Shown here: positions 53,663 to 62,619 of the stretch, piece by piece
Layout: every line of letters starts with the position of its first letter
Numbering within the stretch: position 1 is the first letter of the stretch
From: Xanthobacteraceae bacterium
Lineage (GTDB): Bacteria > Pseudomonadota > Alphaproteobacteria > Rhizobiales > Xanthobacteraceae
DNA length: 64,000 nt
Direction of reading: 5' to 3'
Assembly (NCBI GenBank): GCA_022841625.1
Contig: JALHRD010000010.1
Location: 62,001 to 126,000, forward strand
Notes under the pieces: model-generated
The model's database searches: none
What the model was told of the DNA's origin: nothing
The model's input: the letters and a program-made list of their open reading frames with translations, nothing else
Position numbers and translations under genes: made by a program

Positions 53663-54274
53663 ATGAGCAAAACGATAGTGGGGCCAGACGGAAAATCACG
53701 ATGCCGCTGGTGCGGTGCCGCACCGGAGTTTCTCGACTATCACGATACCGAATGGGGTTTCCCGGTTAGCAATGATCATCGCTTGTTCGAGAAATTGAGC
53801 CTGGAAGGTTTTCAATCCGGACTGAGCTGGCGCACTATTCTCGCCAAGCGCGAAAACTTCCGCGCCGCCTTCCATGATTTCGACTTCGACAGGATAACGC
53901 GCTTCACCGCGCGCGACCTCAATCGTTTGCTCAAGGATGAGGGCATCGTCCGCCATCGCGGCAAGATCGAGGCAGTCGTCAACAATGCACGACAGGCTCA
54001 GGAACTCGTCAAACGGGAAGGCTCGCTGGCTGCCTTTATCTGGCGTTACGAACCTGACCCGGCGCAGCTTGCAAAACCGCAGACCGTATCGACCGCCGCA
54101 GAAGCGATTGCGTTATCGAAGGATCTCAAGAAGCTAGGCTGGAAATTCGTCGGACCGACCACGGTGTATGCCTTCATGCAAGCAATGGGGCTGATCAACG
54201 ATCATGTTGAGGACTGCGTGATCAGAGCTAAAGTTGTGCGCGCGCGCAAGAATTTCAGGCGACCACGGCACTGA
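53663..54274 (+). CDS. tag: DNA-3-methyladenine glycosylase I
   Basis: A 203-aa Tag-type glycosylase. ATG 53663 (MSKTIVGPDG) is preferred over TTG 53654. CRWCGAAPEFLDYHDTEWG holds the N-terminal zinc Cys pair and the base-flipping Trp, FEKLSLEGFQSGLSW the helix-hairpin-helix region, and FVGPTTVYAFMQAMGLINDH the C-terminal His. It excises 3-methyladenine from alkylated DNA. It stands 45 nt after the YciI gene and may be independently expressed. Confidence 0.95.
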   Translation: MSKTIVGPDGKSRCRWCGAAPEFLDYHDTEWGFPVSNDHRLFEKLSLEGFQSGLSWRTILAKRENFRAAFHDFDFDRITRFTARDLNRLLKDEGIVRHRGKIEAVVNNARQAQELVKREGSLAAFIWRYEPDPAQLAKPQTVSTAAEAIALSKDLKKLGWKFVGPTTVYAFMQAMGLINDHVEDCVIRAKVVRARKNFRRPRH

Positions 54275-54314
54275 CGTTCGGTCTGCGGAGAAAGCACGGT
54301 GGCTCGCCGCCGCC

Positions 54315-55307
54315 CTACTCCGCCTTGACGCCCGCCGCCTGGATGATCGGCGTCCAGCGCGCGATTTCGCTCTTCACCAGCGCAGCGAACGCCTGCTGGC
54401 CGCGTTGCGGCTTGTCCGGAATGTCGCTGCCGAGCACCAGCATGCGCTTGCGCGTGCCCTCGTCGTCGAGCGCGCGGTCGAGCGCATCGGTGAGCCGGTC
54501 AAGGATCGGCCTGGGCGTTCCCTTGGGCGCGAACAGCCCGTTCCAAGCCGAAGCCTGGAACGCCGGCAGGCCGGCTTCCGGAGTCGACGGCACGTTTGGC
54601 AGCGCCGGGTTGCGCTTGGCCGCCGCCAGCGCATAGATCTTGATCTGGCCGGCCTCATACGGCGCACCACCGACGATGATATCGCCGCACATGTAATCGA
54701 CCTGGCCGCCGATCAGCGCGGTCATGGTCGGCGCGCCGCCGCCGAACGGCACCAGGGTCGGCTTCACCTCCAGGATCGAATTGAGCAACAGGCAGGTGGT
54801 GAAGAAGATCGAGCCGACGCCGGCATGTCCCTGGTTGAGCTTGGCATGGTTGGCTTTCACATAGGCGATGAATTCCTTGAGGTTGTTCGCCGGAAAATCC
54901 TTGCGCGCCGCAATCAGCACTGGAAACGAGGCCACCAGGCCGATCGTCTCGAAATCGACATCGGGCCGGTAGGCGAGTTTCGGATAAAGCGCGGGCGCCG
55001 CGGCGTGCGTGCCCATCTGGCCCATGAGAATGGTGTAGCCGTCGGGATCGGCGCGCATGACACGGGCCGAGCCGGTGGTGCCGCCGGCGCCGCCGACGTT
55101 CTGCACCACGATCTGCTGGCCAAGCGTTTTCGACATGTGATCGGCGACAACCCGCGCCGAAACGTCGGTCGAGCCGCCGGGCGGAAACGGCACGATCAGC
55201 GTGATCGGGCGCGTCGGCCAGGCTTGCGCTGTTGCGATTTGCGGCAACATCGAAAACACGGCGGCGGCGCCGGCGCGTTGCAGCAATTGCCTGCGTTGAA
55301 GTGTCAT
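54315..55307 (-). CDS. Bug/TctC-family receptor, Tat-like signal
   Basis: A 330-aa receptor and the last of five on the same strand. The N-terminus MTLQRRQLLQRAGAAAVFSM carries a twin-arginine-like RRQLL motif and ends near ATAQA. WPTRPITLIVPFPPGGSTD, IVVQNVGGAGGTTGSARVM, HAKLNQGHAGVGSIFFTTC and VPSTPEAGLPAFQASAWNG follow. GQQAFAALVKSEIARWTPI is the C-terminal part also present as a remnant at 52466. Ligand unknown. No membrane genes of a TTT system lie near. Confidence 0.9.
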   Translation of the reverse strand: MTLQRRQLLQRAGAAAVFSMLPQIATAQAWPTRPITLIVPFPPGGSTDVSARVVADHMSKTLGQQIVVQNVGGAGGTTGSARVMRADPDGYTILMGQMGTHAAAPALYPKLAYRPDVDFETIGLVASFPVLIAARKDFPANNLKEFIAYVKANHAKLNQGHAGVGSIFFTTCLLLNSILEVKPTLVPFGGGAPTMTALIGGQVDYMCGDIIVGGAPYEAGQIKIYALAAAKRNPALPNVPSTPEAGLPAFQASAWNGLFAPKGTPRPILDRLTDALDRALDDEGTRKRMLVLGSDIPDKPQRGQQAFAALVKSEIARWTPIIQAAGVKAE

Positions 55308-55353
55308 GCGGTGCTCCTTTCACGGCGGTTGGCAACGGCACACGTCGGCATGC

Positions 55354-56331
55354 TCATTCCGGCCTGATGTTGCCGGCACGGATGACCTTGGCCCATTTGG
55401 CAATATCTTCGGCGATGAATTTGCCGAACTCGGCGGGTGAGCCAATCAACGGCGACGCCCCCATCTCGGCGAGCCGCGCCTTGAACTTGGCATCGGCGAG
55501 GCCGGCATTGATCTCCTTGTTCAGCCGATCGACGATCTCGGCCGGCGTGCCACGCGGCGCGACCACGCCGTTCCAAGTGCTGGCGTCGTAGCCCGGCACA
55601 AAATCGGCAATCGGCGGCACGTCCGGCAACACCTCCGACCGCGCGGTCGTCGTTACCGCCAAGGCGCGCAGCGTGCCGGCCTTGATATGCGGTATCGACG
55701 GCTGAAGATTGTCGAAGGCGACTTGCACCTGTCCGCCGAGGAGATCGGTGAGCAACGGCGCCGAGCCGCGATAGGGCACATGCACCATGTTGACGCCGGT
55801 TAGAAGTTTGAACAGCTCGCCGGAGACATGGATCGAAGTGCCGATGCCGGACGAGCCCATATTGACCTTGCCCGGGTTGGCCTTGGCATAGGCGATGAAC
55901 TCGGGAACCGATTTGGCCGGCACCGATGGATTGATCACCATAACATTGGGCGCGCGGCTGACGCCGCTCACCGGCGCTAGGTCCTTGGCGAAATCGTAGC
56001 CCAGCTTGTCATAGAGCGTGGCGCTGATCGCGTTGGCCACGCTGCATAACAAGATGGTGTAGCCGTCGGGGGTGGCTTTCGCCGCCATCTCGCTGCCGAC
56101 ATTGCCGCCGGCGCCAGGCCTATTCTCGATCACCACCTGCTGACCGAGCCGCTCCGAAAGCCATTGGCCGACCAGCCGCGCCGAAAGATCGACCGAACCG
56201 CCAGGCGGGAACGGCGTGATCAGCCGCAGCGGCCGCGTTGGATAGGCTTGTGCTCTCGCGACGTAGGGCATGACCGGCAGCGCGGCAGCGCCGGCGGCCA
56301 GTTGCAGGAATTTTCTGCGCGGAAGTTTCAT
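55354..56331 (-). CDS. Bug/TctC-family receptor, Tat signal
   Basis: A 325-aa receptor. MKLPRRKFLQLAAGAAALPV is a good Tat motif (RRKFLQ), cleaved near ARAQA. YPTRPLRLITPFPPGGSVD, VVIENRPGAGGNVGSEMAA, NPGKVNMGSSGIGTSIHVS, VPYRGSAPLLTDLLGGQVQ and DASTWNGVVAPRGTPAEIV follow in family order. It lies 46 nt from the neighbouring receptor gene. Tat export implies folding before transport, perhaps to avoid scavenging in the periplasm, though the reason is unknown. Confidence 0.92.
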   Translation of the reverse strand: MKLPRRKFLQLAAGAAALPVMPYVARAQAYPTRPLRLITPFPPGGSVDLSARLVGQWLSERLGQQVVIENRPGAGGNVGSEMAAKATPDGYTILLCSVANAISATLYDKLGYDFAKDLAPVSGVSRAPNVMVINPSVPAKSVPEFIAYAKANPGKVNMGSSGIGTSIHVSGELFKLLTGVNMVHVPYRGSAPLLTDLLGGQVQVAFDNLQPSIPHIKAGTLRALAVTTTARSEVLPDVPPIADFVPGYDASTWNGVVAPRGTPAEIVDRLNKEINAGLADAKFKARLAEMGASPLIGSPAEFGKFIAEDIAKWAKVIRAGNIRPE

Positions 56332-56402
56332 CGTGTTCCTCCCGGAGTCGTGTTGCGGACATCGCTAGGGAATCGCGTCGCGTACGATCAATGCGCCTCG
56401 AA

Positions 56403-57392
56403 TTATTTTGCCTTGATGCCGGCCTTCTGGAGTATCGGCCACCATTTCTCGATCTCGCTTTTGTGAAACGCCGCAAGCGCCTCCGGCGTGCGCCGATCCG
56501 CCGGCGGCATGTCGAGCCCCTGGTCCGACAGCTGCTTGACGAGCACCGGGTCGGCCAGCGCTTCGACAACCGCACGATTGATCCTGGCGACGATATCGCT
56601 GGGCGTGCCCTTGGGCGCCCACAAGCCGTACCAATTCGCGCTGTGGAAGCCCGGCAGCCCGGCCTCGTCGGTGGTCGTAATCTCAGGCGCGGAAACCGTC
56701 CGGGCCTTCGAGGTGACCGCGAGAACCTTGATGGTACCGGCGCGCAGATACGGCAATGAGTGCGACGCTTGGTCAAACAGAAGATCAAGCTCGCCCGCGG
56801 TCAAGGCCTTGATCGCGGTCTGCACGCTCTGGTGCGGCACGAACCGGAAACGGGTGCCGGTGATGTCCTGAAAGTAAATCGCGTTGACATTGGTGCCGCT
56901 GGCGGGCCCGACATTACCAACACCGACCTTGCCGGGATTGGCCTTCAGCCACGCGATCAGCTCTTGCAGATTGGCGGCGGGAAAATCCTTGCGGGCGGAG
57001 ATCATCAAAGGGTTGCTGGGCAACAGCGCGATTGGATCGAAATCGCTGCGCAAATCGTAGGGCAGCGCATAAACCGCGCCGTTGACCACATGCGAGCCAT
57101 TATGGCCGTAGCTCAGCGTGTAGCCGTCCGGCGCCGCCTTCACCGCGCGCCCGACGCCGATCACGCCCGACTGGCCGGGCACGTTCTCGACCACGACCGG
57201 CTGGCCCAGCGCTTTTCCCATGCGCTCAGCGAGCGGGCGCGCGAGCCCATCTGCGGGACCGCCGCCAAGATACGGCACGATCATTGTAACCGGCCGCGAT
57301 GGATAGGCCTGCGCCCACGCCAGGCGCGCGAGCGACGGCGCGGCAACGGCGCCAGCCGACAGCTTGAGAATTGCACGTCGCGGAAACTTCAT
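56403..57392 (-). CDS. Bug/TctC-family receptor, Tat-like signal
   Basis: A 329-aa receptor. MKFPRRAILKLSAGAVAAPS shows the twin Arg with AILK, cleaved near LAWAQA. YPSRPVTMIVPYLGGGPAD, VVVENVPGQSGVIGVGRAV and NPGKVGVGNVGPASGTNVN follow. HQSVQTAIKALTAGELDLLF differs from the usual YRG segment of the family, so the ligand may differ too. ITTTDEAGLPGFHSANWYG is near the C-terminus. It shares no obvious promoter with its neighbours apart from the short gaps. Confidence 0.9.
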   Translation of the reverse strand: MKFPRRAILKLSAGAVAAPSLARLAWAQAYPSRPVTMIVPYLGGGPADGLARPLAERMGKALGQPVVVENVPGQSGVIGVGRAVKAAPDGYTLSYGHNGSHVVNGAVYALPYDLRSDFDPIALLPSNPLMISARKDFPAANLQELIAWLKANPGKVGVGNVGPASGTNVNAIYFQDITGTRFRFVPHQSVQTAIKALTAGELDLLFDQASHSLPYLRAGTIKVLAVTSKARTVSAPEITTTDEAGLPGFHSANWYGLWAPKGTPSDIVARINRAVVEALADPVLVKQLSDQGLDMPPADRRTPEALAAFHKSEIEKWWPILQKAGIKAK

Positions 57393-57418
57393 GCCGGTGC
57401 CCTCAGGTTATAGGCGGC

Positions 57419-58390
57419 CTAATCCGGTTTGGCGCCGGAAAACTTGACCACCTTGCCCCACTTGTCAGCCTCGTCGGCCAGCAACTTGCCAAACTCCGCC
57501 GGCGTACCGATCGTCACCACGCCGCTGAGCTGCTCGAGCCGCTCCTTGATCTTGGGATCGGCGAGCGCGGCATTGATCTCCCGGTTGAGCGTCTCGATGA
57601 TCGCGGCCGGCGTGTTCCTGGGCGCACCGATGCCGAATTGCGCGCTCGCTTCAAAACCCGGCACGAATTCGCCGACGGTCAGCACTTCCGGCAGGCTCGG
57701 TACGCGCCTGGCCGCGGTAACCGCCAAGGCGCGTAGCTTGCCGGACCGGATATGCTCCAGCGCCGTCGCTAAGTTCTCGAACGCGACCTGCACCTGCCCA
57801 CCGATCAGATCGGTGATCGCGGGCGCCGAGCCGCGATAGGGCACGTGTTGCATCGCGACGCCGGCCATCATCTTGAACAGCTCGGCCGACACATGCTGCG
57901 GCGTGCCACTGCCCGCCGAAGCGTAGCTGATCTTGCCGGGATTGGCTTTGGCATAGGCAATGAATTCGGGAACTGTCTTGGCAGGGAATGCCGGATTGAC
58001 CACCATGACATAGAATGCCCGCATCATGCCCGCGACCGGCGCGATATCGCGGATGAAATTGAAGTTGAGCTTGTCGAACAGCGTGACATTGATGGTGTTC
58101 GCCGGCGCGATCATCAGCAGACTGTGGCCGTCGGCCGGCGCATTGACGATTCCTTCGGTCGCCAGATTGCCGCTGGCGCCGGGGCGGTTCTCGACCACGA
58201 ATTGCTGACCGAGCCGGCTCGACAGCCATTGCGCGGCAATCCGCGCCAGCAGGTCGGTCGGACCGGCGGGCGCAAATCCGACCACGATCCGCACCGGCCG
58301 GGACGGATAGGCTTGCGCCAAAGCCAAGCGCGTCACTGCCGGAAGCGCGGCCGCGCCGGCAGCGAGATGCAAGAACTGGCGACGTCGCAC
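57419..58390 (-). CDS. Bug/TctC-family receptor, Tat-like signal
   Basis: A 323-aa receptor. MRRRQFLHLAAGAAALPAVT is a Tat-type signal (RRQFLH). It is followed by YPSRPVRIVVGFAPAGPTD, FVVENRPGASGNLATEGIV, NPGKISYASAGSGTPQHVS, VPYRGSAPAITDLIGGQVQ and FGIGAPRNTPAAIIETLN. The signal and core are very close to the gene at 55354, so these two are probable recent duplicates. It lies 26 nt from its downstream neighbour. Confidence 0.92.
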   Translation of the reverse strand: MRRRQFLHLAAGAAALPAVTRLALAQAYPSRPVRIVVGFAPAGPTDLLARIAAQWLSSRLGQQFVVENRPGASGNLATEGIVNAPADGHSLLMIAPANTINVTLFDKLNFNFIRDIAPVAGMMRAFYVMVVNPAFPAKTVPEFIAYAKANPGKISYASAGSGTPQHVSAELFKMMAGVAMQHVPYRGSAPAITDLIGGQVQVAFENLATALEHIRSGKLRALAVTAARRVPSLPEVLTVGEFVPGFEASAQFGIGAPRNTPAAIIETLNREINAALADPKIKERLEQLSGVVTIGTPAEFGKLLADEADKWGKVVKFSGAKPD

Positions 58391-58433
58391 GATATCTCTC
58401 TCCGATATCTGGTTCTCAATTACGGTTGCGCGC

Positions 58434-59402
58434 TCAGTCCGGCTTCAGGCCGGCATCTGTGATGATCCGAAGAAATTTTGTGCTCTCCGCTTTCGTGAAC
58501 GCGGTGAATTCGTCGATCGATATGGTAGCGACTTCAGCGCCAGCCGCCAGCAGCTTGGTCTTGACGTCTTCCTGCACGAGCAGTTTGTTGATTTCGGCGT
58601 GGAGACGATCAACGATCTCGCGTGGCGTGCCGCGTGGCGCAAAAAATCCCTGCCACAATGCAATGTCGAAATCTTTGATGCCGCTCGCTTCCGCCACCGT
58701 CGGTGTATCGGGCGCAACGCTCGATCGCTTGGCGGTCGAGACCGCAAGCAATTTCATGGTGCCGGCCTTGACGTGCGGCACGGTCGGCGGAAAGCCGGAA
58801 AAGAACATGTCGACATGCCCGCCCAGAATGTCGTTCAACGCCGGCGCCGCGCCATTATAGGGCACATGGGTCATGTTGCTCTTGGTGCGAAGCTTGAGCA
58901 GTTCGCCGGAAAGATGCCCTGGGGTCGCGGCCCCCGCCGACGCAAACGACAGGCCGCGCGTCTTGGATGCCGCGATCATCTCGGCGACGGTCGAGAACGA
59001 CGCCTTGCCGGGCGCGACCAGCGCCAGCGGTACGATGGTCGCAAGCGCTACCGGTTGGAAATCGGCCACCGGATCGTATCCAAGCCCCTTGCTCCAATGC
59101 TGGTTGATCGCCATTTCGCCGGTCTGGCCGACCAGAATGGTGTGACCGTCAGGCACCGCAGAAGCGACCGCCTTCGCTCCCAGAGCGCCGGTCGCGCCCG
59201 GCCGGTTCTCGACCACCACCGACTGCCCGAGCGCCGCGGCCAAACGGTCCGACAGCACGCGCGCGACAATGTCACCGGTGCCGCCGGCGGCAAATGGCAC
59301 CACCAGGCGCACGGTTCGGCTTGGATATTGCTGGGCGGAGGCGGGCCAGGCCGCGACCATTGCCGCAACAGCGAACACGATCTGGCAGCAGCGACGGCGC
59401 AT
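58434..59402 (-). CDS. Bug/TctC-family receptor, Sec signal
   Basis: A 322-aa receptor from ATG 59402, which has GGGAGG 7 nt upstream; the open frame to 59597 overlaps another gene and is not used. The signal MRRRCCQIVFAVAAMVAAWP ends near ASAQ, Sec-like rather than Tat. It is followed by YPSRTVRLVVPFAAGGTGD, VVVENRPGATGALGAKAVA, VPYNGAAPALNDILGGHVD and DTPTVAEASGIKDFDIAL. It is the most upstream of the five receptors and 31 nt from the LigI-like hydrolase gene, so it may be co-expressed with it. Confidence 0.9.
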   Translation of the reverse strand: MRRRCCQIVFAVAAMVAAWPASAQQYPSRTVRLVVPFAAGGTGDIVARVLSDRLAAALGQSVVVENRPGATGALGAKAVASAVPDGHTILVGQTGEMAINQHWSKGLGYDPVADFQPVALATIVPLALVAPGKASFSTVAEMIAASKTRGLSFASAGAATPGHLSGELLKLRTKSNMTHVPYNGAAPALNDILGGHVDMFFSGFPPTVPHVKAGTMKLLAVSTAKRSSVAPDTPTVAEASGIKDFDIALWQGFFAPRGTPREIVDRLHAEINKLLVQEDVKTKLLAAGAEVATISIDEFTAFTKAESTKFLRIITDAGLKPD

Positions 59403-59433
59403 GGGGTGTCCTCCCGATCGGCTTTTTTGAATT

Positions 59434-60312
59434 CTAAGTCGGCCGGCCGGCCGATGATATCCCCACGGGATCGAATTCGTAGAGCCGCGCCGGGTTGTCG
59501 CGCATGATGCGGTCGGCGAGCGCGTCGCCGCCCAGCGCGGCGCGGAAATCATCGACCAGGCGCGCATAGGACAGCTTGCGATAGGGGCCGACCACATCGG
59601 GTCCGCGGTGTTGCTCGGGCAGCGGCGTGTGCGGCCAATCGCTGCCCCAAACGCAGCGCGCCTCGGCGCGCGACAGAATGGCGTCGAGCCAGCGCCGATC
59701 CGGCCGGGTGGCGAGCGGATCGGCCGACACGCGATAGGGCGCGGACAGTTTCATCCAGACATGCGGCAGCGCGAGCAACGCCAACAAGCGACGCGCGTCC
59801 GTCGCTTCCGGCGTCGCGTCGCCATAGACGCCATAGTGGTCGATGACGACCGGAACCGGCGCGCGCGCCAGCAGGTCGGCATGCCGCGCCAGCACACCAA
59901 GCGCCGCAATCACCTCGACATGCCAGTGCATGCGCTTGGCGACCGCGGCAAGTTCGGCAAATGTCCGATCGAGCGGCTTATCGTCGGCGCGGCCGGCGGT
60001 GCTGTAGAGATTGAGCCGCAAGCCGCGCACGCCACGGCGCGCGCAATCGTCGAGCGTGGTTTGCGGCGTTGCAGGATCGATCACCGCGACGCCTCGCCCC
60101 GCGCCAGCGAGGCTGTCGAGACTTTGCAACAGGACGGTATTGTCATTGCCATAAAAGCTCGCTTGCACGATCACAAAACGCGCGATGCCATGCGGCACGC
60201 CCAATTGTCGCAATGTCTCAAGCGTCGCGACATCGGCCAGATAGGTGCGCGACGGCAGTTGCGGATAGCGCGCGATCGGGCCGACGATATGTACATGGCA
60301 ATCGCAGCGCAT
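59434..60312 (-). CDS. LigI-like amidohydrolase family protein
   Basis: A 292-aa TIM-barrel hydrolase from ATG 60312 (MRCDCHVHIVGP); a GTG at 60351 would add 13 residues. CDCHVHIVGP holds the HxH, VPVVIDHYGVYG a second His and CVWGSDWPHTPLPEQ the catalytic Asp. This is the same branch as LigI (2-pyrone-4,6-dicarboxylate hydrolase) at 6507 but with low overall identity, so a related lactone is likely. It precedes five solute receptor genes on the same strand. It is divergent from the acyl-CoA synthetase. Confidence 0.87.
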   Translation of the reverse strand: MRCDCHVHIVGPIARYPQLPSRTYLADVATLETLRQLGVPHGIARFVIVQASFYGNDNTVLLQSLDSLAGAGRGVAVIDPATPQTTLDDCARRGVRGLRLNLYSTAGRADDKPLDRTFAELAAVAKRMHWHVEVIAALGVLARHADLLARAPVPVVIDHYGVYGDATPEATDARRLLALLALPHVWMKLSAPYRVSADPLATRPDRRWLDAILSRAEARCVWGSDWPHTPLPEQHRGPDVVGPYRKLSYARLVDDFRAALGGDALADRIMRDNPARLYEFDPVGISSAGRPT

Positions 60313-60398
60313 GGCGGACCCATCCGAGAGGCTGAGCCATGATCTTGACACCTCTTGAGCGCCGGTAGAACAACTTAAGCGAACCCAGTGAGTATCCG

Positions 60399-62573
60399 AT
60401 GGCCGCGCTGACGCAGGACCAAAAGCTCGAAGGCGTGCGGGCCTTGCTCAACCCCCGCAGCGTCGCGATTGTCGGCGCCAGCGACCGGCCCGGCAATTGG
60501 GCGATGCGGGTGTTCGAGACCCTGCGCCGCTTCGACTTCCCAGGCCCAGTCTATCCGGTCAACCCGCGCAACAAGACGGTCTGGAACGGCGAAACCTGCT
60601 ACCCGTCGCTGACCGACCTGCCGGAAGCGCCCGACCATGTGGTGGTGATCGTGCCGGGCGCCGCGGCCATCGACACCATCGCGGAAGCCGGTAAGGTCAA
60701 GGCGCGCAGCGCCACGGTGTTCTCGGGCGGCTTTGGCGAAGGCGGCGACCCCAAGGGCCGCGAATTGGCGGCGCGGCTGCGCCAAGTCATTGACGAAGCG
60801 GGGCTTGCGGTATCCGGCCCCAATTGCCTCGGCAACCTCGCTGCCCCGAACCGCTTCATGACCATCCCGGACGATCGCATCACCGCCCTCGCAGTCGGCC
60901 CGGTCGCCGTGGTCGGCCAGAGCGGCGGCATTGTGATGGCGATCCAGCGCGCGTTAAGCGCGCGCGGCGTCACGTCAAGCTATGCCATCACCTCCGGCAA
61001 TGAGATCGGCCTCTACACCTCGGACTACATCCGATACCTCGCCGACGATCCGCATATCCGGGTGATTGTCTGCTTCATCGAGTCGATCAGGCATGCTGCC
61101 GAGTTTCGGCGCGCCTGCGAATACGCCCGCGCCGTCGGCAAGCCGGTGGTGGCGATCAAGATCGGCGGTTCGGAGGAAAGTCGTCGCGCCGCGCTGGCGC
61201 ATACCGGCTCGCTCGCCGGCGCGCTGCAATGTTTCGACGCCGTCGCGGAGACCGTTGGGGTGATCCGGGTTGACACGCTCGACGAAGCGGTCGAAGCCGC
61301 CGAGTATTTCTCGCATGCGCCATTGCCGAACGGCCCCCGACTCTGCGGCATGACCTTTTCCGGCGGCATGAAGGGGCTGATGCTGGAAGCCGCCGAGCGC
61401 CACGGCCTCGACTTCCCCGCGCTGGCGCCGGAGACGCTTGCCAAGGTCGGCGAAGTGCTCGGCGTCGGCACATCGCTCGGCAATCCGCTCGACGCCGGCT
61501 TCGCCGCATTGAGCAGCGCCGAGGCCTATTTCAAGTGCGTCGAGATTTTGCGCGCCGATCCCAATGTCGATCTCCTGCTGCTGCAGGAGGAACTGCCGCC
61601 GGCGGCGCGCACCAACAACAAAGTCGGCAATCTGCTGCAAGTCGACCGCATGGTGCAGGACAATCCGTTGCCGCCGGTCGCGGTGGTGTCGATGATTTCA
61701 TATATGTTCACCGACCATACCCGTGAATTCCGCGCCGAGCTCAAGCACCTGCCGGTATTGCAGGAGATCGACAAGGCGCTGAGGGTCGCCGGCGCCGCCG
61801 GGCGCTATGGCGCATTGCGCGCGCAGGCGCTAGCGGCGGTCGAGCCCGCACGATCGAGCAAGCCGAACATTACGCCGGTGCTGCGCCGCCGCACCAAAGC
61901 CGCCGATGGGCTGGCCGTGCTCAACGAAGCGGACTCCAAGGAACTGCTGCGCGCCTACGGCATCCGCACGCCGCGCGAGGTGATCGCCGGCAGCGCCGAC
62001 ACCGCGATCATGGCGGCCAAGGACATCGGCTATCCGGTGGTACTGAAGCTGCTCGCCGCCGAGGTGCAGCACAAGTCCGACATTGGCGGCGTTATGCTCG
62101 GCATCAGGAGCGACAACGAATTGCGCGCCGCCTACACGCGCCTGGCGCAAAACTTCACCAGGGCCCGCCCCGGCGCCAAGCTCGAACAGGTGATCGTCGC
62201 CGAACAGGTGTTGGGCGGCGTCGAACTGGTGCTCGGCGTGCAACGCGACCCCGAGGTCGGCCCGGTGACGATGTTCGGTACCGGCGGGGTCAATCTGGAA
62301 CTGCACCGGGACGTCAGCTTCGGCGCGGTGCCGCTGTCGTTATGGCAGGCCAAAGCAATGATCGAACGCACCACGGCCGGCAAATTGCTCAAGGGCTATC
62401 GCGGCGCGCCGGCGAGCGACACCGGCAGCGTGCTCGCAGCGCTGATGGCGCTCGGTCGCCTTGCATACGACCTCGGCGATCAGGTCGAGAGCATCGACAT
62501 CAATCCAGTGGTAGCGCTGCCGGACGGCCAAGGCGCCGTCGCGCTTGACGCGCTGGTGGTATTACGGGGTTAG
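60399..62573 (+). CDS. NDP-forming acyl-CoA synthetase (acetate-CoA ligase family)
   Basis: A 724-aa fused enzyme. The N-terminal CoA-binding domain has NPRSVAIVGASDRPGNWAM, a succinyl-CoA-ligase-like part has SGPNCLGNLAAPNR and VVGQSGGIVMAI, the phospho-His loop is ALAHTGSLAGA near residue 267, and the C-terminal ATP-grasp part starts SKELLRAYGIRTPREV and holds GYPVVLKLLAAEVQHKSDIGG. It converts an acid plus CoA and ATP to the acyl-CoA with ADP. The substrate may be an aromatic or branched acid taken up by the nearby receptors. ATG 60399. Confidence 0.92.
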   Translation: MAALTQDQKLEGVRALLNPRSVAIVGASDRPGNWAMRVFETLRRFDFPGPVYPVNPRNKTVWNGETCYPSLTDLPEAPDHVVVIVPGAAAIDTIAEAGKVKARSATVFSGGFGEGGDPKGRELAARLRQVIDEAGLAVSGPNCLGNLAAPNRFMTIPDDRITALAVGPVAVVGQSGGIVMAIQRALSARGVTSSYAITSGNEIGLYTSDYIRYLADDPHIRVIVCFIESIRHAAEFRRACEYARAVGKPVVAIKIGGSEESRRAALAHTGSLAGALQCFDAVAETVGVIRVDTLDEAVEAAEYFSHAPLPNGPRLCGMTFSGGMKGLMLEAAERHGLDFPALAPETLAKVGEVLGVGTSLGNPLDAGFAALSSAEAYFKCVEILRADPNVDLLLLQEELPPAARTNNKVGNLLQVDRMVQDNPLPPVAVVSMISYMFTDHTREFRAELKHLPVLQEIDKALRVAGAAGRYGALRAQALAAVEPARSSKPNITPVLRRRTKAADGLAVLNEADSKELLRAYGIRTPREVIAGSADTAIMAAKDIGYPVVLKLLAAEVQHKSDIGGVMLGIRSDNELRAAYTRLAQNFTRARPGAKLEQVIVAEQVLGGVELVLGVQRDPEVGPVTMFGTGGVNLELHRDVSFGAVPLSLWQAKAMIERTTAGKLLKGYRGAPASDTGSVLAALMALGRLAYDLGDQVESIDINPVVALPDGQGAVALDALVVLRG

Positions 62574-62619
62574 CTTCAAAGCATCAACGAATTCTCCGGT
62601 GACCAATCAGGAGAAGCCA

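Noticed and set aside
58434-59597. Longer start for the Bug gene at 59597
   Set aside because: It would run into the LigI-like gene in another frame; ATG 59402 starts a signal peptide with a GGGAGG site.
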